From positions 992,001 through 1,056,000 of the forward strand of contig NZ_CM004509.1 in NCBI RefSeq assembly GCF_001693435.1: DNA of 64,000 nt. The letters are read 5' to 3'. The number at the start of each line of letters is the position of its first letter. Position 1 is the stretch's first letter. Source of the stretch: Gilliamella sp. wkB7. Lineage in GTDB: Bacteria; Pseudomonadota; Gammaproteobacteria; Enterobacterales; Orbaceae. The translations under genes and the position numbers were made by a program. Shown in pieces: positions 56,428 to 64,000 of this stretch. The notes under the pieces are model-generated. The model saw nothing but the letters and a program-made list of their open reading frames with translations, did not search any database and was not told where the DNA came from.

Positions 56428-58071
56428 ATGAAGTATCTCTTTAATCGATTAACACTAAAAGTTAAACTCATTAGCTTAATTTGTTTAGTATTTATACTTT
56501 CAGTTATTGCACAAAATATTTATATTATCCATGTTGTAAACGATGAGTATTTAACCCATTCGCACCAACAAGTTGAAAATATAGCTAATATAATTTCAAC
56601 TTCAAATGATTTTATTGATAAAATACAAAACCCGACCCCACAAAATCTAGATTTTATTCAAACAAATACTGAGCAAGTCCGAAAGTTGACGCAAGTTGAT
56701 TTTGTTGTCATTTTCAATATGCAAGGTGTTCGTTATTCTCATCCTGATAAAAATAAAATAGGTCGATTCGTTGTTGGGGGGGATGAGCAAAGAGCATTAA
56801 AAGGTGAGTCTTATACATCAATCGCTAAAGGAACATTGGGTGATTCTGTTCGTGCATTTAGCCCTATTTTTAATGAGCATCATCAGCAAATTGGCGGAGT
56901 ACTAGTAGGTCAAACCTTAAAAAAAATTGACCATTTAGCAGCAAGGACAAGTCAACCTATTTGGTTATCATTAGTTGCATCCCTAGTCATTGCCATCATT
57001 TTAGCCTCATTATTATCCCGTAATATAAAAAAAATCCTATATGGACTTGAGCCATTAGAAATAGCGCAGCTTTTTGAAGAGAGAAATGCAATCATTAGAA
57101 CGGTTAAAGAAGGCATTGTTGTGGTTAATCGTCAAGGGTATATAACCCAAATTAATAATGAAGCAAGGCGCATATTACGTATTAGTAATAGTAAAGAGGA
57201 TATCATTGGACAACAGATTGACGACATCATTCCCAATACTCGATTATATGAAGTCATGATGACGGGTGTTGCTCAATATGATTGTGAGCAAAATATCAAT
57301 GGTGTCGTGATTCTTACCAATAGAACCCCCTTATTTGTAAAAGAATCTTTAGTTGGAGCCATTGCTTCATTTCGGGATATGACTGAGGTTCGACAATTGG
57401 CCGAAAATCTTACTGGAGTGAATCGATATGCTGATGCATTACGTTCTCAATCCCATGAGTTCAACAATAAATTGCATGTAATTTATGGTTTAGCATTCAA
57501 CAATAATAAGCAAGAACTAATTGATTATTTAGAAGAAATAATAGGAAATAAACAAGCCGAATCAAATGTGATTAGTCAAACAATAAAAGATCCTATTATT
57601 GCTGGTTTTTTAAATAGCAAATTTAGCAGAGCGAGAGAATTAGGTGTTTGTCTATCTTTAAATGTGGATGGTGAATTAAAACTTATTCCCAATACCTCCG
57701 TGACTCATAGTTTAATAACAATCCTTGGTAATCTTATTGATAATGGTTTAGATGCTGTTCAATTTTTAGATGAGAAACAGATAAATGTAAATTTAATTAT
57801 ATCCAATAATACCTTTCAAATAGAGATTATTGATAATGGAAAAGGTATTTCAGAAGAAGATACACAATACATTTTTCAAAAAGGATATTCAACTAAAGGA
57901 GATAATCGAGGTATTGGACTTTATTTAGTTTTAGCAAGCACCGATGAATTAAATGGTCATATTCAATTATGTGATGTAGATAATAAAAAAGGCGCCTGTT
58001 TTAAAGTATTATTGCCTCTAAAAGAGATCTACAGGGAGAAAGAAATTCATGATAGAAGTTTTAATAGTTGA
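56428..58071 (+). CDS. CitA/DcuS-family sensor histidine kinase (MaeK-like)
   Basis: This is a membrane sensor of 547 residues. TM1 is at about 12-31. A periplasmic PDC/PAS ligand domain (about 38-170, with FVVIFNMQGVRYSHPDKNKIG, residues about 90-110) follows, then TM2 at about 180-200. A cytoplasmic PAS with KEGIVVVNRQGYITQIN comes next. The phospho-acceptor is His343 in SHEFNN, and the ATPase has NLIDNGLDA, DNGKGIS and GIGLYL. DcuS/CitA sensors detect C4-dicarboxylates or citrate; malate is likely from context. Its 3' end overlaps the regulator gene by 23 bases. Confidence 0.9.
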   Translation: MKYLFNRLTLKVKLISLICLVFILSVIAQNIYIIHVVNDEYLTHSHQQVENIANIISTSNDFIDKIQNPTPQNLDFIQTNTEQVRKLTQVDFVVIFNMQGVRYSHPDKNKIGRFVVGGDEQRALKGESYTSIAKGTLGDSVRAFSPIFNEHHQQIGGVLVGQTLKKIDHLAARTSQPIWLSLVASLVIAIILASLLSRNIKKILYGLEPLEIAQLFEERNAIIRTVKEGIVVVNRQGYITQINNEARRILRISNSKEDIIGQQIDDIIPNTRLYEVMMTGVAQYDCEQNINGVVILTNRTPLFVKESLVGAIASFRDMTEVRQLAENLTGVNRYADALRSQSHEFNNKLHVIYGLAFNNNKQELIDYLEEIIGNKQAESNVISQTIKDPIIAGFLNSKFSRARELGVCLSLNVDGELKLIPNTSVTHSLITILGNLIDNGLDAVQFLDEKQINVNLIISNNTFQIEIIDNGKGISEEDTQYIFQKGYSTKGDNRGIGLYLVLASTDELNGHIQLCDVDNKKGACFKVLLPLKEIYREKEIHDRSFNS

Positions 58072-58720
58072 AGATGATCCTATGGTTGCTGAATTAAACA
58101 AAAAATATTTACAAATGATCTCAGGTTTCAATTTAATTGCCAATGTCAATAATGGAGAACAAGCATTACATTTTATCCATGATAACCATATTGATCTTAT
58201 TTTACTTGATGTCTTTATGCCAAAATTAAATGGTCTTGAACTTTTACAACATATACGTATTAGTTATCCACAAATCGATATAATTATGGTTACAGCCGCA
58301 TGTAATACTGGCGATATCCAAACAGCATTACGGTTAGGTGTAATTGATTACATTGTTAAACCTTTTACTTTTGAACGATTAAGAACAGCATTAATTTCAT
58401 ACCAAGAACGAATTCGTTTATTATCATCATCAAAAATACTTAATCAACATCAGCTAGACGATCGTATTTTTGCAAAACCAACTATTCATTATAAAAATCT
58501 ACCTAAAGGTATCGATAGCCAAACATTAAAAAAGGTTAGAGAGGTAATCATTAGCTATAATAATGAATTCTCAATGAGTGATATTGTTGAATTAATTACT
58601 TTATCAAGAATATCATTAAAAAAATATCTTGATTATTTGGAAGAACTAGGCGAACTTGAAAGTTATTTAACTTATTTATCAATTGGCCGACCTGTAAAAC
58701 GTTATATCTATCAAAAGTAA
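58049..58720 (+). CDS. CitB/DcuR-family response regulator (MaeR-like)
   Basis: This is a 223-residue regulator. The receiver domain has acidic residues in VEDDPMV, phospho-acceptor Asp54 (LLDVFMPKLNG), and the conserved Thr and Lys in TAACNTGD and VKPF. The C-terminal DNA-binding domain from about 150 has the CitB-type helix-turn-helix (LSRISLKKYLDYLEELGEL). It overlaps the kinase gene and is translationally coupled to it. The likely target is the maeP promoter. Confidence 0.9.
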   Translation: MIEVLIVEDDPMVAELNKKYLQMISGFNLIANVNNGEQALHFIHDNHIDLILLDVFMPKLNGLELLQHIRISYPQIDIIMVTAACNTGDIQTALRLGVIDYIVKPFTFERLRTALISYQERIRLLSSSKILNQHQLDDRIFAKPTIHYKNLPKGIDSQTLKKVREVIISYNNEFSMSDIVELITLSRISLKKYLDYLEELGELESYLTYLSIGRPVKRYIYQK

Positions 58721-58783
58721 GTTTTTTGTTATCAAATAAGTAGATATTAAGCTGAACCAATAAACGTACAACTTGAAACTCAT

Positions 58784-58798
58784 TGATTATCATTATCA
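58784..58798 (+). promoter_or_regulatory. Fur box upstream of the autotransporter
   Basis: TGATTATCATTATCA differs from the 7-1-7 Fur consensus TGATAAT-N-ATTATCA at one base. It ends 45 bases before the ATG of the autotransporter gene, a normal operator position. Confidence 0.7.
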
Positions 58799-58843
58799 AT
58801 AGTTTATTATTTTATTTCCTTATAATAATTTTTAAATAAAACA

Positions 58844-61291
58844 ATGAAAATCAGACTTATTTCTTTTCTAATAACAACGGTATTTGGCGCAAGTTATGCT
58901 CAAGCATATAATTATGATGCATCAACAGATATAAAGTTGCCCTTTAACCAGATCAATGAACGCTATTTTCTAACAAACACCAGTAATCTACCTATCAATA
59001 TTACGACATCTGATAACTTGACCGTTAATAGTGAAGGATCATTTCATCTTGGTTTTACCGGTAAAACCGCAACAGAACCTGCTTCGATTGCTAACGGTGA
59101 TATCAATATGAAAGTTAACGGTAATTTTCATATTTATAATGATACTTGGATTGGCAAATTCGATACAAAGTTTTTTACTGAGTATTTAGGGTTACATGCT
59201 GATTTTCCATATGATCCTGTTGATCATAATATTGATTTGCATGTAACTGGAGACATTAATGTCGAATTAGGCGCTGACAAAAAAAGAGGCGGACTCATGA
59301 TTTTATCTGGTAATGTCATGGGAACAGGTCCTATAACTACTGGAAAAACAACAGTGAAAGTAGATGGTGATACCAATATCCGTAGTGGTGATAACCATTT
59401 AGCGGGAACATCATCATCGCCAGCAAAACTAATTACACGTAGTTTTAATATAACGGGTGGCGATATAGAAATTATCGGCGCTAAAACAGTATTAGAAACG
59501 ACTAATAATGATATTCAAAAATCTTCTGTTGTAATAGGTAAAACCGGAAAAATGATCATTATGCGCGGAGGTACTGTTGATTTAAGTCATGGTGGTAACT
59601 TTGATGTTATTGATAAAGGTATATTAACTGCTAGTAGAGGGGATGGTTTTGTTAAACTTTCATCTAATGGACAACTTAATATTGATAAAAAAGCCACAAT
59701 TGAGTCAACTAAAGGTTCGCTATATATAAGCGATCAACATAATAATACCTCTCATCTGAATATTGCTGGAACCATTAATTTTGGTCTATCAGATACCAAA
59801 CAATATAATACTATTCATGGAGATAATGTTAATATTCTATCTTCCGCTAAAATCTCTGCAACTGATGACTTTATTAAAAATAGTCTTAAATACATTTCCT
59901 CTGAAATAAATGCCACCGTATTATCTGCAAATAATTCCTTAAATATTTCTAATATTAAAGATGGCGAAACTAAAGCGCTAATTCAAAATATTTATGGTGA
60001 CCTAAACTTTAAAAAAATTGGAAATGAACTCAAATTTGTTAATGCAAATAATGTCACCGACTTTAGTAATGTACAAAATGCCAAATTGGCAGCAGAACGA
60101 CAAATTTCTCGTTACTACGAGCAAGTTGGAACAAAAGTTAAAAATATTGCCAAAGGTTTTGCACAAAATTTAGCAAAAGTATCCTACCAATCACTTTACA
60201 ATACATCCACAAATGGCAATGTAAGTTCGGATAAATCTTTAGCTGGAGATTTAAATTGGGATATTCTAGCAGCCATAGGAAGAGGAAATTTGGCTATTGA
60301 AAATAAAAATACTCCATTATATTTCAATCGGAATTTAGCAGGATTATATAATAATAATCATGGGTTGCATTTAACAGAAATCGCAATGAGTTCGTTTAAT
60401 TATACTCGAAACACATTAAATAAACATATTGAACAATTTGATCAAACTAACAAAGGAATGGAGGATAATCTTTGGATAAATTTAATTAATCATCATCAGA
60501 GTGCAAATAATTACCAAGGTATCTCAGGATACAAATATACTTCTAATGGTTTCATCGTGGGATATGATAAACAAATAATAGATAATTTTTTAGTTGGCAC
60601 AACATTTAGTTATACTTCGGGTAAATATAAAGATAAAGCGGCATCCTCAAATGATTCTGATATAAATAATTATCAGATCCAATTATATTCTGGTTATCGT
60701 TTTTCTAATAATATTACTACTTCTGCTTATGTTGGCTATACTTATGGAAAAAATCACCTAGATTCCCATGATAATTATTATTCAATTAATGAAAAATTCC
60801 ACAGTAATACTTGGAATGTTGGGAGTACTATTGGATATAATTGGCAAGTCCAAGAAAAGTTAACTTTAATACCGAGTATTAGTTTAAATTACCTTTATAC
60901 TGAAAACAGTTCCCATAATGCTAGCTATAATAAAATTGATCTGGTTAAATATGGTAAAGCGTCGAATTCGGCATTTTTAATACCAATGGATATGACAATT
61001 GATTATTCAATTTTCAAGGATCAGGATAATCAAATATCATTAAGAGCTAAAACAGGATATATAGTAAATTTAAGTCATAATGAATTTGATAGTGATATCA
61101 CTATCAATGGAGTGAATGGATTAGCAAAAATGAGTGCCCATACCGCCAATCGCTCTAACAATCAATACAATCTAGGTCTTGGACTAACCTATCACTATAA
61201 TCTTTTTGATTTTAATATTGACTATCAATATTATGGTGAAAGCAAGAAAAACTCAAACTATATTACCGCACTTGCTAAATTCGGTTTTTAA
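58844..61291 (+). CDS. Type V autotransporter
   Basis: This is an 815-residue classical autotransporter. The signal peptide is about residues 1-21 (FGASYAQA). The passenger runs to about 520 and is made of short, glycine/asparagine-rich beta-helix-like repeats (for example VTGDINVELG, VDGDTNIRSG, GNFDVIDKG). A linker leads to a 12-strand barrel from about 542 (NLWINLINHH) to the terminal KFGF, with the final phenylalanine needed for barrel assembly. No protease or adhesin motif was recognised in the passenger. A Fur box lies upstream, so expression under iron limitation is likely. Confidence 0.9.
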   Translation: MKIRLISFLITTVFGASYAQAYNYDASTDIKLPFNQINERYFLTNTSNLPINITTSDNLTVNSEGSFHLGFTGKTATEPASIANGDINMKVNGNFHIYNDTWIGKFDTKFFTEYLGLHADFPYDPVDHNIDLHVTGDINVELGADKKRGGLMILSGNVMGTGPITTGKTTVKVDGDTNIRSGDNHLAGTSSSPAKLITRSFNITGGDIEIIGAKTVLETTNNDIQKSSVVIGKTGKMIIMRGGTVDLSHGGNFDVIDKGILTASRGDGFVKLSSNGQLNIDKKATIESTKGSLYISDQHNNTSHLNIAGTINFGLSDTKQYNTIHGDNVNILSSAKISATDDFIKNSLKYISSEINATVLSANNSLNISNIKDGETKALIQNIYGDLNFKKIGNELKFVNANNVTDFSNVQNAKLAAERQISRYYEQVGTKVKNIAKGFAQNLAKVSYQSLYNTSTNGNVSSDKSLAGDLNWDILAAIGRGNLAIENKNTPLYFNRNLAGLYNNNHGLHLTEIAMSSFNYTRNTLNKHIEQFDQTNKGMEDNLWINLINHHQSANNYQGISGYKYTSNGFIVGYDKQIIDNFLVGTTFSYTSGKYKDKAASSNDSDINNYQIQLYSGYRFSNNITTSAYVGYTYGKNHLDSHDNYYSINEKFHSNTWNVGSTIGYNWQVQEKLTLIPSISLNYLYTENSSHNASYNKIDLVKYGKASNSAFLIPMDMTIDYSIFKDQDNQISLRAKTGYIVNLSHNEFDSDITINGVNGLAKMSAHTANRSNNQYNLGLGLTYHYNLFDFNIDYQYYGESKKNSNYITALAKFGF

Positions 61292-61308
61292 TAATTTAAA
61301 ATAAAAAT

Positions 61309-61342
61309 ATGATGCTACATATATATTATTTATGAGCATCAT
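61309..61342. terminator. Hairpin between autotransporter and yfbR
   Basis: ATGATGCT and AGCATCAT are perfect 8-base inverted arms around an 18-base AT-rich loop between two convergent genes. No strong T run follows, so it is a tentative terminator. Confidence 0.4.
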
Positions 61343-61379
61343 AGATCTCAATATTAAATTTTTAGATATTAATAATGTA

Positions 61380-61973
61380 TTAATTATCCATGGTGATCTC
61401 ATCTAAAGATAATTTGAAACTAGGAACAAACACTTCTAAAAAATAGTCCATTTCAGAACTATTACGTTCTGATAAGGTCTTTTTTAAACGCTGTTCAGCT
61501 AATCTAAATTCGTTATTACCAGCACTCAGTTCCTCAATCGTCTTTAAATACGCACATAAGGCATCAGCTTGTTTTACTATACTTTTTTCTGCTTCATCGT
61601 AATAGTCATCATCGATCAATAATTTAAAATCATCCCGTAACTCTTCAGGAAGCATATTAATAAGTTTATGTTGTGCTATTTTTTCAATCTTTTTATATTC
61701 AACTGTAATTTGTGGGTTGTAATATTTTGTTGGTGTTGGTAAATCCCCTGTTATCACTTCAGAAACATCATGATACATAGCTAATAATGCAATTCGTTCT
61801 GGATTAACATTGCCATTAAATTTTTTATTTTTGATAATCGCTAAGGCATGCGCGATAAAGGCAACTTGCAAACTATGTTCAGATACATTTTCAGTTCTTA
61901 CATTACGCATTAATGGCCAACGATTAATTAATTTTAATCGTGATAAGTGAGCAAAAAAATGGCTGCCGTTCAT
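61380..61973 (-). CDS. yfbR: 5'-deoxynucleotidase YfbR (HD domain)
   Basis: This HD-superfamily phosphohydrolase removes phosphate from deoxyribonucleoside 5'-monophosphates. The metal histidines and aspartates are in [10 protein letters not shown] (His about 33) and [16 protein letters not shown] (His-Asp about 68-69), with [11 protein letters not shown] late. At 197 residues it matches YfbR. It lies downstream of lpxC on the same strand beyond that gene's terminator, a position different from E. coli, where it is far from lpxC. Confidence 0.92.
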   Translation of the reverse strand: MNGSHFFAHLSRLKLINRWPLMRNVRTENVSEHSLQVAFIAHALAIIKNKKFNGNVNPERIALLAMYHDVSEVITGDLPTPTKYYNPQITVEYKKIEKIAQHKLINMLPEELRDDFKLLIDDDYYDEAEKSIVKQADALCAYLKTIEELSAGNNEFRLAEQRLKKTLSERNSSEMDYFLEVFVPSFKLSLDEITMDN

Positions 61974-61993
61974 ATAAAATTCTCTTTTTTAGA

Positions 61994-62025
61994 AAATAAA
62001 AACGCCTCCATTAAATGGAAGCGTT
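61994..62025 (-). terminator. lpxC terminator
   Basis: AACGCCTCCAT and ATGGAAGCGTT pair with one mismatch around TTAA. On the minus strand the hairpin is followed by a T-rich tail (complement of 61994-62000). It lies 31 bases beyond the lpxC stop. Confidence 0.75.
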
Positions 62026-62056
62026 CAATTGATTAAAATTATATTGATTTAGAGTT

Positions 62057-62971
62057 TTATGCTAAAACAAGTTGTTGTGTACCTAAAGCAAGCGGAACGC
62101 TTTGCTCTTCAGTAAATGTCACGTATTCCCATGCTTCTTGTTTTGCCAATAATGCTTGTAATAATTGGTTATTTAAAGCATGGCCTGATTTATAACAAAC
62201 AACTTCACCAATCATGTTATGACCGCTCATGTACAAATCACCAATAGTATCAAGCATTTTATGACGAACAAACTCATCTTCAAAACGTAAACCATCTTCA
62301 TTAAGTACTTTGTAGTCATCAACAACAATAGCACAATCCAAACTACCACCTAAGCACAAACCTTTTGATTGTAACGCTTCAATATCACGCATAAAACCAA
62401 ATGTTCTAGCACGGCTAATCTGGCGAATAAAAGATTCAGAAGAAAAATCTAATTGATAACGCTGTGAGCTACTATCAATAGCCGGATGTTGGAAATCGAT
62501 AGTAAAATCTAATTTGAAACCATTATACGGTCTCAATTCAGCCCACTTATCACCATTTTCAACTCGAACGGTTTCTTTAACTCGCAAAAATCTTTTTAAT
62601 GCATTTTGCTCGGTAATACCTGCATCAAGCAATAAATAAACAAATGGACTTGCACTACCATCCATAATTGGAATTTCTGGCGCATTAACTTCAATAATAA
62701 GATTATCAATACCAAGACCGGCTAATGCTGAATTAATATGCTCAACAGTTGAAATGCGAACATTATCTTCATTCACTAGACATGTACAAAGCATAGTATC
62801 ACGCACAGATTTAGCATCAACAGGGAAATCTACATACGGATTTAAATCAGTACGACGATAAATAATCCCTGTATTTTCAGGTGCGGGACGTAAGGTCAAA
62901 GTAACTTTTTTGCCAGTATGCAAACCTACACCTGTCGCTTGTATTGTCTTTTTTAATGTTCTTTGTTTCAC
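62057..62971 (-). CDS. lpxC: UDP-3-O-acyl-N-acetylglucosamine deacetylase LpxC
   Basis: LpxC is the zinc deacetylase that commits to lipid A synthesis. Zinc ligands are His78 (TVEHIN) and the His/Asp pair in [10 protein letters not shown] (about 237-241). The basic and catalytic elements [16 protein letters not shown] and SGHALNN are present. At 304 residues it is normal. It follows ftsZ, as in E. coli. The C-terminus ends [10 protein letters not shown], which resembles the FtsH-sensitive nonpolar tail. Confidence 0.97.
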   Translation of the reverse strand: MKQRTLKKTIQATGVGLHTGKKVTLTLRPAPENTGIIYRRTDLNPYVDFPVDAKSVRDTMLCTCLVNEDNVRISTVEHINSALAGLGIDNLIIEVNAPEIPIMDGSASPFVYLLLDAGITEQNALKRFLRVKETVRVENGDKWAELRPYNGFKLDFTIDFQHPAIDSSSQRYQLDFSSESFIRQISRARTFGFMRDIEALQSKGLCLGGSLDCAIVVDDYKVLNEDGLRFEDEFVRHKMLDTIGDLYMSGHNMIGEVVCYKSGHALNNQLLQALLAKQEAWEYVTFTEEQSVPLALGTQQLVLA

Positions 62972-62992
62972 TTTGCACCTACTATTCTATTT

Positions 62993-63022
62993 GTTTTTAC
63001 TGTCGTATTAGACAATAAAAAC
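62993..63022 (-). other. Hairpin in the ftsZ-lpxC gap
   Basis: GTTTTTA/TAAAAAC and TGTC/GACA form a mismatched stem of 11 pairs around GTATTA. It may modulate read-through from ftsZ into lpxC; without GC content in the stem it is weak. Confidence 0.3.
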
Positions 63023-63038
63023 TCAACTAAGTTCAATA

Positions 63039-64000
63039 CTAATTTGCCTGCTTACGGATAAAAGCAGGAATATCTAAAATTTTATTTTCTTCAAGAGGAG
63101 AAATACCTTGTTCATTCACAACTTTAGCTAATCTCTCTTCTTGTTGTCCTAAGTTACTAGTTTGACCAAATAACGGATTTTGGGTCATTGGTTTAGCTAT
63201 TTTTACTTCTGGACGTTTGTCCATACCAATACCTGTTGCTACAACTGTAACACGAATTTCATCGGACATGTCTGGATCAAAAGTTGTACCAACTACAACA
63301 GTCGCATTGTCAGAAGCAAAAGCTCTAACTGTACTACCCACTGTTTCAAATTCTTCTAATCCAAGATCTAAACCTGCTGTTACATTGACAAGGACACCAC
63401 GTGCACCAGATAAATCAATATCTTCTAGTAGTGGACTAGAAATTGCCATTTCAGCTGCTTCCTCAGCGCGATTATCACCACTAGCACAGCCTGAACCCAT
63501 CATGGCATATCCCATTTCAGACATCACAGTCCTAACGTCAGCAAAGTCAACGTTGATATGACCTGGTTTAGTAATCAGTTCAGCAATACCTTGTACCGCA
63601 CCTTTTAACACACCATTAGCCGCGGCAAAAGCATCAAGTAGTTTAACACCACGACCTAACACTTTTAATAATTTATCATTTGGTATAGTAATAAGCGAAT
63701 CAACATGTTTTGCTAATTCAGCTATACCTTGCTCAGCAAAAGCCATGCGCTTTTTCCCTTCAAAACCGAAAGGTTTAGTCACAACAGCTACAGTCAAAAT
63801 ACCTAACTCTTTAGCTATTTCGGCAACTACTGGCGCTGCACCTGTTCCAGTGCCTCCACCCATTCCAGCTGCGATAAACACCATGTCAGCACCTTCAATA
63901 GCACTACGAATTACTTCACGATCTTCCTCAGCAGAGTTTCTACCCACTTCTGGATTAGCTCCAGCACCAAGTCCCTTAGTAACATTGGTACCGATTTGGA
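63039..64000 (-). CDS. ftsZ: Cell division GTPase FtsZ, 5' end outside window
   Basis: FtsZ is the tubulin-like GTPase that forms the division ring. The frame stays open to the window edge: upstream of the internal GTG at 63947 it reads [20 protein letters not shown], so the start is beyond base 64000 and roughly 50-60 residues are missing. The GTP signature GGGTGTG, the T7 region [11 protein letters not shown] and the C-terminal FtsA/ZipA-binding peptide [11 protein letters not shown] are present. It is followed by lpxC in the standard dcw order. Confidence 0.98.
   Translation of the reverse strand, partial: QIGTNVTKGLGAGANPEVGRNSAEEDREVIRSAIEGADMVFIAAGMGGGTGTGAAPVVAEIAKELGILTVAVVTKPFGFEGKKRMAFAEQGIAELAKHVDSLITIPNDKLLKVLGRGVKLLDAFAAANGVLKGAVQGIAELITKPGHINVDFADVRTVMSEMGYAMMGSGCASGDNRAEEAAEMAISSPLLEDIDLSGARGVLVNVTAGLDLGLEEFETVGSTVRAFASDNATVVVGTTFDPDMSDEIRVTVVATGIGMDKRPEVKIAKPMTQNPLFGQTSNLGQQEERLAKVVNEQGISPLEENKILDIPAFIRKQAN

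Overview
The window is AT-rich DNA (about one third G+C by eye) from a gammaproteobacterium. Three gene orders point there: recA-recX-alaS-csrA-tRNA-Ser-tRNA-Arg, lptC-lptA-lptB-rpoN and ftsZ-lpxC. The low G+C, the sugar-acid and PTS catabolism, and the anaerobic focA-pflB-pflA set would suit an Orbales (Gilliamella-like) gut symbiont; that placement is inference. No transposase, prophage or CRISPR array was seen. Two genes run off the edges: a methyltransferase on the left and ftsZ on the right.

Layout. 1-5.3 kb: methyltransferase, rpoN and LPS export genes lptBAC, then a CHAP amidase-like gene lying between two copies of the acylphosphatase 3' end. 5.4-14.7 kb: a sugar-acid catabolic region with rspR, ydfI, ydfJ, rspB and rspA, followed by a GPH transporter and a YiaK-like reductase. 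The two operons carry the same CRP plus operator promoter module. 14.9-20.8 kb: pabA and a fused pabB-pabC, then pqiABC. 21.3-29 kb: SOS-controlled recA-recX, alaS, csrA, four tRNAs (one a derived tRNA-Arg with anticodon TCG), serS and rarD. 29-38 kb: pflA, pflB, focA, mltC, yggX, an ArgR-controlled argD, yihA and srkA. 38-45.6 kb: a galactitol-type PTS operon with a class II aldolase, FGGY kinase, zinc dehydrogenase and GntR/UTRA regulator, under CRP, with a probable structured leader before the kinase. 46-49.8 kb: WaaY-like kinase and four lipoprotein genes, three forming a CsgG/DUF4810/DUF799 operon behind a possible Fur box. 49.9-53.6 kb: a FecCD-type molybdate ABC transporter behind a ModE-like palindrome, plus a ModA-like protein with no signal peptide. 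53.7-58.7 kb: malate transporter, malic enzyme and their own two-component system. 58.8-61.3 kb: an autotransporter behind a near-perfect Fur box. 61.4-64 kb: yfbR, lpxC, ftsZ.

How it fits together. Three perfect TGTGA-N6-TCACA CRP sites mark the carbon-source operons. LexA, ArgR, FNR, Fur and ModE candidate sites mark recA, argD, focA, the envelope genes and the molybdate operon respectively. The parts least explained by known systems are the kinase-containing PTS operon with its intercistronic RNA, the signal-less ModA homologue, the duplicated acyP end around the CHAP gene, and the tRNA-Arg(TCG).
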